Both the position numbers and the translations under genes were made by a program. Below the pieces are notes generated by a model. The model did no database searches and was not told where the DNA came from. It saw only the letters and a program-made list of their open reading frames with translations. From Karalla daura (lineage: Eukaryota; Chordata; Actinopteri; Chaetodontiformes; Leiognathidae): 64,000 nucleotides of DNA. Location: the NCBI GenBank assembly GCA_029224185.1, contig CM055200.1:6632433-6696432 (forward strand), in the 5' to 3' direction. Below are positions 48,888 to 61,226 of this stretch, one piece after another (within the stretch, counting starts at the first letter, position 1; each line of letters starts with the position of its first letter).

Positions 48888-48950
48888 CCAGATTTTCCCC
48901 ACAGTCTAAAACACACATGTTTAGGCTGATCTGAGACTCTGTCTGAAGTT
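48888..48950 (+). repeat. Dispersed SINE-like repeat, copy 15 (fragment)
   Basis: TTTTCCCCACAGTCTAAAAC and CACATGTTTAGGCTGATCTG only. Confidence 0.7.
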
Positions 48951-50100
48951 TGACTGGTCATAAAAATAATTGTGCTTTATCTGTCCTGTGGATAAAAATG
49001 TTTAGATGAAATGAAAACAAAAAAGCTTTAACATTCAACATATAGCATACTGTACTTTCAAAGTCTGATGAACAATTTCTAGGATGTAGTCACTGATTAC
49101 CCAATCGTGAAATGTGTGTTTTTTGAGTAAACTTTTTCTAAAATAATCCAAGAATGATGTAATTAAATAAAGTGTACGTACAGGTGGATGAGCACGTTCA
49201 CATGTTTATATGATTATGCAGCACGTATCACGATGGCGATGCATGTGGATTGAATATTGTTTGAGGAAGTGATGTCATAAAAACAGTATCTGTGTTTTGG
49301 ACGAGAAAAACAAAACCATGTGTCAGTGTATATGTTCTGATGCCAGGTGTAAATAAAATCCACCAACAGAACATCAGATCCAGACTCAGTCTGGATCCGA
49401 GAGTCATGTTAATTTGAGATGGGGAGGTTTCCGTCTTCGGGCTGTCATTACAGGTTTTGGTTTTTAAATGTCCTTTCATAATTTTGTTTCATGTTATTGT
49501 GTTACATACATATCAGGATCATTCATCTCTGCATCTCTGATAGTAGACGCACAATGTCATACATTTACTCCAAAGTTTGAGATTCGCTTGTTTAAATGAA
49601 TTCATGAAGACGATGCATTCAGTAAGTACTCCTCTGAACCAGTTCATCAGTTTCATCAACATCTGTGTAATTTGTTTTGCTTGTTCATACCTGATTTTAT
49701 TACGCCAGCTAAGGTTTCTCTCCGACAAAGAGGGTTTTAACGTCCAAAATGAAATGATCTGGGATAAGAAAGTGCATACTGCACCACTTACAACATAAAA
49801 GATGGTCTGTGCAGCTGGAAAAAAGACATTCCATAGAGGCTAACTACTGGGGGCATGTATTGGTCATGACATAAAGAATCAGATAAGCTCAGCAACGAGC
49901 TTACCTTGCTGTTCCTTGTTCTGCACTCAGCCGCTTCCTCCCCTCTCTCGCTTCCCCTTTCTGACATAAACAACTCTCTAATTTACGACCAATAATATCC
50001 TGATTCAATCACCTGATTGATTTTGGACTTGTGTCCCACTAATAAATCTCAGCTCTTCTTCTCTTATTGAGTCCTCTGTTGGATCCCCACACTCCCCCAC
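48951..50100. other. Intergenic, nothing recognised
   Basis: Unique AT-rich DNA without supported features. Confidence 0.35.
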
Positions 50101-50104
50101 CGAA

Positions 50105-50300
50105 ATACACACACATACACACACACACACACTCACACACACACATGGGCACACACATATAGTCTAATGGTATTAGAAAATCAAAGTCTCTCATTTTGTC
50201 TCAGTATATCTGCAGGGCCTGGTAATAGATCTGGCTGTACTTATATCCGGAGAAAAGAGGAGGAGGAGAGGAGGGAGGAGAGGAGGAGGAGGACTACAAG
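50105..50300. repeat. CA tract and GGA-rich tract
   Basis: Interrupted CA repeats at 50107-50157 and a GGA-rich purine stretch at 50250-50292. Confidence 0.85.
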
Positions 50301-51455
50301 CAGGGGAAGGAGTGGAATTAGGGGCATGAAGATGAAGAGGACATAAAGAAGAGTAAAGTAGAGAGCATAAGAGCAGCAGATATAGAAAGTTAATCAGGAT
50401 GTGGAGGATTCAGTGTGTGTGGACTGAGGCAGAATTTACAGAATTAGGACATCTTTATCTGGTCGGCAGCAGAGCGACAGGAATAGTAAACCACAGCAGG
50501 CGGTCATAAAATTCTTTGCCCTAAAACAGACTTTAATCTGCATTGACTCTCATTGCAAATCACTGTGGATAGAAGCATCACCTAAATATCTTCAAAAGGA
50601 GAAAAAAACATTGATTTTACTGCATAAAAACTCATCTGACTTCGACTAATTAGTGTCTATGACACTGAGGAATATTTCAGAAATGGCAGAAAATCATTGT
50701 ACTGTAGAGCCATGGACTGCGTGGTTGCAGATTCTTGAAACTCTAGGATTTAGAAACCTCTTGTATCAGAATCTACAGGTCCAGTTGGACCTTGGTTAAC
50801 AATGATGGAGACTTTTGGCATCTAGTACTTTCTGCTCTTTCTCAGTATCACAGATGATTACTTGTTTTCCATGACTAAAATGCCAATGAGCCGCAAGAGG
50901 CCATGTGATGGTTCTGAAGATATATCGAGGCACAACTTGGCCCAAAGTGACTTGCAGTTTTCATCAAAACTGCACAATTCACAAAGCCAGACCAGACCTC
51001 CTTGAACATGCTTACAGGCCTTTAAAACCAGGAAATAAATCTTGACAGAGCATTCGAGGCAGCGCAGCCGCATCAAAACATGGTTAAAAAAAACAACACA
51101 CAGATATCATCATAACATCTTTGCCTTTAATCAATGTTACCTCCTTGTATTTTAATGCAACCTATTCTTAACGACATTAACGACAACGTAATGGCCATAT
51201 TATATTTTAGGATAATAAAAGTCAAAGTTAACGATGCTGTAAAGCCGCAGTGCTGACAGACATGGACCGCAGCTTGACATCAAGTCTAAAGGGTGTAAAT
51301 GTGCGCACGCGTGCATAAAAACACACGTAAACACGGGAAGAGTCACACATGTGGCCACAAACATACACGCACGCGCCATGAATAGCATATTAACATCCAA
51401 GTTTACATGTGTGTGCATGTCGGCCAGCCCTGTTGATGTGCACCTTGTGCCCCCC
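50301..51455. other. Intergenic, nothing recognised
   Basis: Unique DNA; a C run at 51451-51459 lies at its end. Confidence 0.35.
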
Positions 51456-51459
51456 CCCA

Positions 51460-51700
51460 CACCCCCATTAATATAATTAAATTCTGCTACAAACTTTCCC
51501 TTTGAAACAAATTAATTAAGACGCTATTATTTACCCATTGAGAGGTTAATGACCGCCATTAGCAACAAAGGCTACATCCACCATCATCAGCCAAACTTGG
51601 TTATTTGGTCCATTTTGGTTATTTATTAAGGTGGAGATTGATGGCTGCTGATACTGCTTGTGACGCTAATTAGCTTTTAAAACATAACACACTCCATCAC
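51460..51700. promoter_or_regulatory. Dense candidate homeodomain enhancer
   Basis: Within 230 bases are CCATTAATATAATTAAATTC, CAAATTAATTAAGACG, GAGGTTAATGACCGCCATTAGC and GACGCTAATTAGCTTTTAA. No simple repeats interrupt it. The density and palindromic TTAATTAA / GCTAATTAGC cores make it one of the best enhancer candidates here. Conservation is untested. Confidence 0.4.
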
Positions 51701-52091
51701 TGCTCAGGACCTGTGCTGCAACTAGAGAACAATCTCATCATCCTTTGCTCCTGACTTAGCACAGAAGACAGGGAAGGAAATGGGATTTACAGAGGACACT
51801 GTGCACCATTACTATAGGCATATGTATATTTAATTTCAAAACATTATGCTCTTCCACCATAATGATGATTACCAAAACGTAATGCTATTGTACCAAATGA
51901 CCTGTCAAGGTTCATTTAGGTTTAATTTTTGATATCAACCAATATTATAAATATATTGCTATTAATCATTACAATCATAATGTAATCATTACGTCACATG
52001 TTATTTAATTTAGCTGCGCTTTTTGCATGTTGTTTTATTTACTCAAGCCTCTATCAGCTGGAGTAAAACCTTAGCACATAACTAGAGCTTG
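51701..52091. other. Intergenic, AT-rich
   Basis: Very AT-rich unique DNA; no gene. Confidence 0.35.
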
Positions 52092-52190
52092 GTGAATAAG
52101 CACTGATGCCTCACAGCAGATGGTCCATGGTTCAGATCCTGGCCTGTGTGGAGTTTTTTTTCCCTGTGTCTGTGTTAGGGTGACCAGGTC
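52092..52190 (+). repeat. Dispersed SINE-like repeat, copy 16 (head)
   Basis: A head fragment: AAGCACTGATGCCTCACAGC, B-box-like GGTTCAGATCC and CTGGCCTGTGTGGAG. The body is lost after TCCCTGTGTCTGTGTTAGG. Confidence 0.85.
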
Positions 52191-52526
52191 TCAATAAACC
52201 AATGTTCTGACATTGCGACGCATACACAGACAGACCTCTCACCTCCTCCGCAGATGCTCTTGCTTCCAGTTGGGCTCCAAGCTTGAGCAGACCCAGGAGA
52301 GCCGTCCGACACAGATGCTGAGCGACTGTCAAGGCTAGTCCTGCCTTTTTTAGGGGCATTAGGGTAGGGGATTAGCATAGTTAGCGAAAACGTCTCAAAC
52401 ATGCAAAGCTGGATGTGTACGCATGGATGTATACTCCTCCATATGAGTTATTTCACAGTCAGCATGACTCATGACATCATCAATCAAAGGAAAGTCCTGT
52501 GATGATGTGACACTCGCTGTACACCT

Positions 52527-52700
52527 AGAGAGGAAGGAAGGAAGGAAGGATGGACAGACAGAGGGAAGGAAGGAAGGAAGAAGGAAGGAGGGATGGAAGG
52601 AAGAAAGGTAGGAAGGAAGATAGGAAGGAAGGAAGGGAGGAAGGAAGGAAGGAAGGAAAGAAGGAAAGAAGGAAAGACAGAAGAAAGGGAAAAAAGAAGG
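52527..52700. repeat. (GGAA)n tetranucleotide tract
   Basis: Imperfect GGAA repeats with GA and GGAT interruptions. Opposite-strand open frames (Phe/Leu/Pro/Ser runs) are artefacts. Confidence 0.95.
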
Positions 52701-52839
52701 TGGGAAGGAATAAAATCACATTTTGTGGAATAAAACCACAGTTTTAGAATAAAAACTGCATTCATTTCAGGCTAAAAGAAAGGTCCCTCAGTCCCTCATG
52801 GGGAATCACGTAAATCCAGAGGCCTGACGCAGAGGCCTG

Positions 52840-53290
52840 CATCACGCCGGGCAGAGAGCAGCTGATCTACGGCAGCGACGACAATAACGTCTGTTTTACA
52901 AACACACTAACGCTCCCGCCCATAACACTGACACCTTTAAGAGACAATAACGTTTTTCTTCCCCCTTCATCTCTCACTTCACATGGTTAAATTAATGGCC
53001 GGCTGTCGTGACGTCATGGAGGCGACCGACAGACAGACTGGAGGACCCCGGAGCGCCAGCCAATGGGAGCACTGGTGGAAATGGCACAGGGGGCTGGATG
53101 AGTAATGGCCTCAGCAGAAAAGGGCACTCAAATGACATTGTGGGAATAACAGAACTTATTGTCAAGCGTTTACACTGCGGGCAATTTACGGTCGCTCCAT
53201 AAATGTTTATTAGCTTTTCCTCTATTTATAACTTCTGAAAATCATGATGGGCCTGACTACGCCCTTGTGTCTCTGCGCTTTTATGATCTA
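52840..53290. promoter_or_regulatory. Candidate element with CRE palindrome
   Basis: Unique sequence with GACAATAACGTC twice-related words (52880 and 52946), TTAAATTAATGGCCGG, a full CRE TGACGTCA at 53009-53016, and CATAAATGTTTATTAGC at 53200. Elevated CpG without simple repeats. Confidence 0.33.
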
Positions 53291-55195
53291 GGTGAACAAA
53301 CCTCGGCGAGAAGCACTGAGAGATCTTTGTGTGCATTGTGTGGGCATGTGTGAATATACATTTATGTACCCACGATTATTGCGGATAAGGCTAGCAGTGT
53401 GCGTTTTCAGACGACTCCATTGTAAAAAGCTGTCATGTCTGAAACACACGCAGGACACATGACTCATGGCCTCTCTCACACACACAGCTGTCCTGCAGAG
53501 GCATGTCATGGAAGACGGATGGCTATGACAGATTTCTATCTGCAAGTGCGTAAATCAGCACAAGTTTTACAGCAGCAGGAAGTGGACAACCTCCAAGTCA
53601 CGCCGGAGGGGCTCTGACTCATTTGAACAGGAAGAAGAGGAGGAAACAAGAAAGTTAAAGGATTTCTTGCGATCTGTTTTCATTATATTCACTATCACGG
53701 GATGCAGCAATGCACCTATTTATTAAACTTTCAGCTTAAAACTATATAACGCCAGTGGTGAGTCATTATCTTCAACCCCGAGAGACAGTTAATTTTGTCT
53801 TCAATCTGGTTGCACGCTGGTGGCTTTATTCAATTTTGGAGAAGCTAAAATTACAGTAAGATGAATATGGTTGAAGGTGATTATTTTGAACAGCACCTCC
53901 CGTGGTTTTGTCATCCTCGCAGACATTCATTACAGAGGTGCTGCGCTCAGTATGAGCAGGGTGGGCAGGGTGTGTGTGGCCCCAGCCTATCACAGTGCAC
54001 AGAGGCTGAGGTCAGAGCTCTAAAAATGTGGGGATGAGCTGAGATCGCTGTCTGTCTCCTCTGGTCTCTAACTGTGTCAGGGATGTAGAACTGGAGAGTT
54101 GTGTGTCCAGTCCCTTCCCATTCCTATAGCATCAGATAGCAACACCTCGTCTGCAGGGACACAGGGCTGGGCAAATCATTTTCTTGAGGGGCCACATGAG
54201 GACTGTTTTAGAAGGCCTGACCAGACTCAAATCTTGTCAGTATTAATTATCTACTGTGTTCATTAAAAGAGTCAGCTGTATGGTTATGATTAGCTGCTAC
54301 AAGTAAGAGTGAATGTAACGATAAGGCAATGTAAATGTGTAGCAAGCATAGTTGGAAGACCAACATTAGATCACTATTTGATATAAAGATTTTGAAAATG
54401 TGTATTTTTTATACAGTATTTCAGAAAATGAATAGTAGAACAACTTTATATGGATAGCTATTCAAATGCTAATTTTTCCACATGTTGTATTATTGCTTTG
54501 GCTTTTGCTAGCAAAGCCAGCCTGTCCATGGTTGCTTTGCATTAGTTTCTCAGATTTCTTTGTGTGTTTAGTTAGATAATTATATCTCAACAATTTGTAT
54601 CCCAAAAGCTAAGCTTGACGTTAGTTGATGCTTTGAGCGCATCTCTCACAACTTATGCCCGATGACCACCCCACAACATTTGCAAATGAAGATACACACT
54701 ATTTATTAGTAAGATAATAACTCACAAAGGGACAACTACAACTTCTCCTATTTTATACATGTACAAGTAATATTGTAATACTGTAATACGTTACAGTGGC
54801 ATCCTTGCTCACATGCATGAACATATGGACCATAGTTCAATTTTAAAAAGCTGTCGCCTTAAAAACAAAAGCAATTCAGTGTGTCGTATGTATGATGTAT
54901 ACTTATGTATCTGTGATTCCTAATTTCACATCAAACCAGGTGTTGCCTGTGAGTTGTAAAATGCCCAGGTCTGCTTTAGTATGAGACACAGCAGGCTATT
55001 CACTCTTATCTGCTGCATGAAAGAAACACCCGTGCACGCACGAGGTGGGACCTTTAAGCATCAGATTATATTAAACTTTCTCTGTATGAAAGGAGCAATA
55101 ATCAATAGGCTGGTATTAGTGAAGGAGGGTAAAATGCTCCTGCATGTGATGCCCTCCGTCGACTTGTCATGCAGGAGCTTCTTCTACCAGTCGCG
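53291..55195. other. Intergenic, no gene
   Basis: Mixed to AT-rich unique DNA. TAATACTG-type short reiteration near 54770-54795. No exon support. Confidence 0.35.
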
Positions 55196-55460
55196 GTAGT
55201 TGTGCTATTCTCCCTGGCTCCCTGCCTACAAACGTTAATCACCGGCTCAGGCTTTTAAGTGCGGGCCAACTGTGGTCATCTGTGACAGCGGAGGTGTAAC
55301 TTTATGAAATAATTACTGTGCAGGCCTTCGGAGTATGTTGGAGGCTGAAAATAAACAGCGCTGGGGGAGAGGTGGAAAGGGGGAGGAGAGGCAGAGCGGA
55401 GAGACAGCCAGCGAATGAAATGCAAACGCTAGCTGCTGTCTCTCCCTCCCCGGGACGGAG
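55196..55460. promoter_or_regulatory. Candidate enhancer-like segment
   Basis: AACGTTAATCACCGGC, a MEIS-like CTGTGACAGCGG, and GAAATAATTACTGTGC within about 120 bases of unique sequence. Motif inference only. Confidence 0.3.
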
Positions 55461-57674
55461 ATTTATGGGAGATGCACATGACATGGCAGCAGCTCAGAAG
55501 AAGCCCCTCTCCCTCTCCTCTTCACTCATCTCTCCCTCTCTTTATCTCCCCTCCCCTCCCATGATCCCATCGCAGCTGTTCCAGCCCTGGCCCACTTGCT
55601 GCACCTGCCCAAAAAAAGTCCCATCAAGGCTAGCACGAACAAATCTCACAACTCTTAAAGGGATACCGTGACCCGTTTCATGCACTCGTTGGATTGGATG
55701 GAAAAGAGTCATCAAGCTAAGGCTTCATTCCATTTTGATTCTGGGCACGTACGGTCATCTGTCCTTTCTGACTTTCTCACATCCCTACCAAATTTACAGC
55801 GTCCTTTGACTCAGTCACATGGTTTTTCTGAGCTGTAGCCGTTCCTGGCACTGTCGGGACAGAAGTTGTCTCGCTCCGGTCCCAGTGTCTGAACCCTGTG
55901 GTTGATTTATATGATGAGGAGGCTGGTGAAAATCATCAGTGCCTCCTTGTTCCAGAGAGGAAATCAAAGAGAGAGAGAGACAGCATAATCAGCGGAGCAG
56001 CCTGACCTGGATTCAGAGCACTCATCGTCACGGCCGACAGCTGCTTTAAGAGAAGGCGCGGCTGGACCGGGATCAAAATTAGCAGATGTGAAACACAAGA
56101 GCGTGTTTGTGGAATTATTTCACAAGCACTAGGTGAAAATATCAGCATATGCATCACATAGGAAACGGACATAACTTGTGGTTTTGCGCTCTTAAGTAAG
56201 ATGTTTCTCTGCAAAAAAAAATCACGAAATCATTTCAGAAGATTCTAAATCTTTAGTATTTCATATTATCACTTCATGTCATCTTTTATCTGTTTTATCT
56301 GCTCATATATTTTGAATAATACAAGTTTTTTAACTAATATTTGGTATTTATGGCCTGTAGGCATCAGTGAACTGAGGAAATATATGAGAAATATATCTTT
56401 CATTGCAGAAAAATTAATTAAATTATTTTATTTTATACTCAGATGAAACACACTGCACTATTTATCACAGTGTACGATCAGTGTCTACAAGGACACAGTT
56501 TTGAAACCATTTACATTTTCTTAATATTCCAAGCTGACATTTGATCTAATGCAATATGTCTCATATGCTTATTTGTAACATTCAAAATAACATCTAAATA
56601 ATTTGTTTTAAAGGATAGACTAAGATCGTGCAAAGGTCACTGAGGCATACAGATCATGAATACCAAATGTAAGTTAAAAATTTGTTATGTCCTAAACAGT
56701 TAGGGTTGGTAAAAAATATAACTCAATACTCATACTCATCTAAAATGCCTTGGTATTTGACATGGGAGACCATGTCTGTATACAAATTTGATAAAACATC
56801 GAATTTACTTCTCAACTATTGTTTTGAGTGTTTGGATTTTATGTTTGAACATTGGAGCCTCACAAAATTAACAGCATTTTGTCAGACAGAAAACATCTAA
56901 ATTGGTCGAATATGACCAGAACTCAATGATCTCTGACACAGTGAAATGACTTCAGAGGGTGTTGGTTGCCCATTGTAACACCCTTCTTCTGGGATTCCCG
57001 TGAAGACTCCCGTTCTACTTCCTCCTCAGTCTCGTCTTCTTACAGACTTCCCCCCTAGTGTTTTGCTAACAACATGATGAGAGGCCGCTGCATCGCATTA
57101 ACGCGCCATCACTGTCAACGTGAAAACATCTGCCAAAGCACCCTTGCCTCACTTTTGTTCATACGTACTGTCTGACTGCAATGGCATCAAAACTGAGCCT
57201 ACAGCTCTGTGTGGACAAATGCAGATTCATCACAAGTTGCAGGATTTTCTGCATCTGAAAGGATATGCACACCCATTTGTACTTGTAGAGCAGTCGCCCG
57301 TCACATGCTATAGATTTCATGAAGCCTGACAGTTGAACCGAGAGGAGGAGCACAGCTCTAGTTTTCTCTCAGACCGACTGTCTTACAATATGCCGAAAGA
57401 ATGTTTACGCAGTGACTGCAAAAATTGAACTGTCTATCACGGCCCCGATGGCAGATTGGTTTTAAAATGCTGCGCAGCCTTGCCAAAAATCAACAATGAG
57501 TCTTTGACAACAAGATAAGTATGACTTCATGTTAATGCTGATGAATTACCGCACATAACTCAAGCAAGCTTCAACAGTCCTCTAAGTGTTTTTCATACCA
57601 TCTGAAAGGAACAGCTGCCTGAACAAACTGAAATGAAACTGCATGGATTGCACTTTTGCTTTGCAGCAAAAAGG
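55461..57674. other. Intergenic, no gene
   Basis: Pyrimidine-rich at 55505-55560, GA run at 55970-55980, then AT-rich unique DNA. Nothing coding. Confidence 0.35.
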
Positions 57675-57895
57675 TCAAACCTAGGGCCTTTCTGTGTGGT
57701 GTTTGCATGTTATCCACATGCATCTAGGGTGACTGGAGACTCTGAATGTGCTCCTAGGTGTGTCTATCCTGCTGTGGACTGGTGACCTGTTCACCGTGTT
57801 TTCCACGCCTTCATCCTATGTGTGCTGGAACCAGGCACCAGCAGACCCTGGTGAAACTCTCTGGGTATCAGAAAATGAATAAATGAACATGCACG
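57675..57895 (+). repeat. Dispersed SINE-like repeat, copy 17
   Basis: CTAGGGCCTTTCTGTGTGG, GTTTGCATGTTATCC, GGTGACTGGAGACTCTG, CCTAGGTGTGTCTATCC, GACTGGTGACCTGTTCACC and the tail GAAAATGAATAAATGAAC occur in order. Confidence 0.9.
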
Positions 57896-58320
57896 TGAAA
57901 ACGTTCAACGAAAATGTGCATAAATATACCACAGATTCATAAACATGAGGACTGGTGTGTTTATCCGATACTTTCTTGAATTACTGTGCCACCATAGCTG
58001 TTTACAGCTGCAGAGGTTTTTTTTATTCAGATGTTTAGAGGTTGGTAAAAGTTTGGGGCTGAGAGAAGGTCTCTCTGGAGCTCTTCTGACGAACGCTCAG
58101 AAATCTGTCTTCATTCTTACCGCAGGGAAAGACACTGATTATTATGTACATACTGTGGAGATACTTCACTGGAATGGGAAGGTGATACTTAGTTTGCGGT
58201 CGTCATAGTTAAAAGTGATGAGTGTGTCCACGTTTGCGCGTGTGTTTGTGTGTGAGTGAGTGTGCACATGTGTGTGTGAAATGGTCAATGTGTCTCCCTG
58301 TGCATGCAAATGCTCATGTG
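57896..58320. other. Intergenic; TG-rich end
   Basis: Unique DNA ending in an interrupted TG/GA tract at about 58236-58280. Confidence 0.4.
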
Positions 58321-58329
58321 TGCACATGC

Positions 58330-58560
58330 ATCTTGGTGAGGAATGTGCGTCTAATTCTCGTTAGAGCTCTAATGTAGCCGCGAGTTGAATGACTGCCTCA
58401 GCCCGACCGCCGTGTGCAATAAAGTGACCGTAGGAAGATAAACGCACAGCGCCCGGATTAAAGTGACAAATAGACTCGGCATGCAAAGTGGCAAAGGTAA
58501 ATTGTGTTGCTAAATGTGAGCAGAGACACTTCCTGTGACTGCCGTTGCCCGGGCTGTCGG
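58330..58560. promoter_or_regulatory. CpG-retaining candidate element
   Basis: About a dozen CpGs between 58378 and 58480, with GTCTAATTCTCG and GCGCCCGGATTAAAGTG words, and no repeats. Similar in style to the 25 kb cluster. Confidence 0.33.
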
Positions 58561-59413
58561 TGATAAACGATGGATAAGTGCTAAAGCACCCAAGTCGAAG
58601 CCACTAAATTTCACGCTGCCCTCTGACCACTTATTTCCCTCCAAAAACATCAGAGGCAGAGCAAGGCATCCGGTATAAATCAAGTAAATGCACTGATATG
58701 CAAAACTGCACCTCGCTTTAAATGAGACTTTTTTTTTTTTTTTCTGCCTCCACAGCTGAGTGAGAGCACATCTGTCGTGTAGAAAACTGCAGTCTGCAAC
58801 CAAGAATAATGTGACATGAGCGAAATATATGTGTGTCCGGGTGGGTGTATATATATGTGTGTGTGTGTGTATATGTATATATGTTTATATATTTGTTTCA
58901 CTCATCAATATGTAACACAGGCACAACTTTTAACTGTCTGTGTGACTAGTAAATAGAGTTTGACGATCTGTTTTAATGCCCTTAAACTAAGTCAGTAGTG
59001 TGAGATGGGACATACGGTGTTGCAGGCACACTGGCTTTTCACCGTGCTCTAAGTCACACTATTGCATTAGCACTGCGTGATCTCCATGGCTGCATGTCAC
59101 CAACTGACATGCAATAAACTGCGCATGGATTTAATTTGTATGAGAGTCCATGTGGTGGAGAGAGTGACACCCTTGCAACCGCAGCGGGTACAGTATCACC
59201 AGCGCTACTACAGGTGTTATTTTTGCATGTAACAGTGGTGCATGAGTGTAAAAGACAGACAGGTGGCTGATCATAGATAAGAGCACTGCAGGAGCTGTTG
59301 ATTTATTGCTTCATTTGCATCTTTGTCCAACTGTGTTGGAACACAACTCCGATCCACTGCCTGTGGGTTTCCACAACACACTGTAATGATCGACTGCACC
59401 TGTGTCATCCCAG

Positions 59414-59415
<2 letters not shown>
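58561..59415. other. Intergenic with T run and AT/GT tract
   Basis: A T run at 58729-58743 and a compound TATATG/TG tract at about 58838-58892. Otherwise unique. Confidence 0.45.

Positions 59416-59458
<43 letters not shown>
59416..59458. repeat. (CA)n microsatellite
   Basis: A perfect CA run. Confidence 0.97.
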
Positions 59459-59460
<2 letters not shown>

Positions 59461-59691
59461 ACACTTACAAAGAAAGTGAGACACTCTAATTCTATTTTGG
59501 CACCATGACTACATAAAGTTTTCTAGCTGCTGTTCATTGAGGGCAGCAGTCTCCAAAATAAACAAAAGAACTTGATCAGAACAATTATCAGATACAGGAG
59601 ATTAATAGTAGGAATTCATGTTGAAAGTTGATCCAAGTGTCAAACTGGAGTCGCTGGAGATGTCGACAAGCGCACAAGCACAACAGTTCCT

Positions 59692-59912
59692 TCCATCCAG
59701 GGGTCTGCAGGTCTCCAATCCATCACAGGACACACACAAGTACACACCATTCACGCTCACACACACACCTAGAGACAATAAGTAGTCAGTCGACTGAAAC
59801 GTGCATGTTTTTGGCCCGTGGGGGGAGTAACCAGAAAAAACACACAGTCATCAGGAGACATTCCACCCAAGGCTCAACCTGGGAGTCATACCCAGGCCCA
59901 TGTGGTGCAACC
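59692..59912 (-). repeat. Dispersed SINE-like repeat, copy 18
   Basis: Reverse strand: CTCCAATCCATCACAGG, CACCATTCACGCTCACACAC, AACGTGCATGTTTTTGGCCC, then a head with TGGGAGTCATACCCAGGCCC. A short CA expansion sits at 59758-59767. Confidence 0.88.
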
Positions 59913-61226
59913 CACCAAAACTACAGCATAGCCTACAGCATTCTTCTTTCTTTGTTTTGATTATTCTAAGTATTATGTAATTATTTTATTATTTTATGTA
60001 TCACATGAAATAATTCATTTGAGGTTGCTTATTGAACATAATTTTATGAATGGAGGAATAAATGTCGCATGCTTCTTTTTAGGATTTTTTCTTTCTTGGT
60101 TTCATCTCTTCACTGAGGAATCATCAACATTTTACCCAAAGATTAACATACGCCTTCCCTGTACATCTGTCAAACACGCACACACTTACGTGATATACTG
60201 CAGGTATTTATGTTCTTTACCCTCACTGCCTGAGGTGAGAAAAGACTCTCAAGACACTCAGGATTTAAAAGGCACAGCGCCGGCAGGACATGAACCCATC
60301 AGCACAGTTGTTTGCACTAACGTGGTGACGTTATTCTCGCCAAGGAATGCACTGACAGACAGGTAAACACAATCATACTCAGCCTTCCCAAATTAGAGAC
60401 CAGCTCCTAGGGTCTGACCCACGGCCCACTGCGCTCCTCGTGGTCAGTCCTGCGCACAAGAGCTTTCGTAGCCGTTCACAGACTTATTTTAGTTTGTGTC
60501 TGAAGATGTGCGCCGCTCCGCGTCGTATGTCGGCATGCGAGTGTTTATCTGTTTCAGCACAGACCTGCCACTTTGGCCTTGGGGGCTGAAACATGAACCA
60601 ACAGAGCAAAGTTTACGTCAGTACACAGCAATCACAGGACTCGCCTCTGACCACATCAGTGTGGCCCTCGAAACATAAACACACTTGATTTAAGCACTGA
60701 TACAGACATATAAAAAGGTGGATGAACTGCATTTTACATTTGGCCTCGAGACATGTGGCTGGCAATTTTATCCAGAGTGACGTTTGTTTTGAGTTTCTCT
60801 TAGTGATCATCAGCAGGGTGAAAAGCCACCGTGTTTTTCAGACTTGTTGCTTTAATTTGAACCGAGGAGCTTTGTAGTCTGATGGCTGGAAATGCCAGCA
60901 GGAAGTAACTGAAGGCTCCAAGTTATTTATTACTCAATTAAGCCATGTGATCCACGGAGCGATGGAAGGTGGGAGAGAGCGAAAGGGCTAAATTTAGCGT
61001 CTTAAGTGTCGTGTGGGAATCATTTTTGTTTCCAGTCCACTGGCTCAAACCTGCATTTTCTAGGAGTAAATTCTCCGCAAGCAGAGCTGCTGGAGTCTTG
61101 ATGCAAACTGAGCATCTCTCACCTGTTGCAGTTTTTTAATGGTTCAAGAATAAATTGAAATGAAATTGTAGCTCTTTTCAAGCTTTATCTTATCCTTTGC
61201 AAAAGCATCCACACGTGTAGAAAGTC
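59913..61226. other. Intergenic, no gene
   Basis: Unique DNA. 60860-61010 has GTTATTTATTACTCAATTAAGCC-type words of weak regulatory character. Confidence 0.35.

Noticed and set aside
4943..50021. TGATTGAT (PBX/HOX) words at 4943, 39095, 39383 and 50014 as evidence of a MEIS/PBX network
   Set aside because: About two or more are expected by chance on two strands of 64 kb; only the 39383 site has extra context.
52120..52140. B-box-like word suggesting a tRNA gene
   Set aside because: It belongs to the head of a dispersed-repeat copy; no cloverleaf can be drawn around it.
52484..52765. Phe/Leu/Pro-rich reverse frame resembling a membrane protein
   Set aside because: Translation of the GGAA array on the opposite strand.
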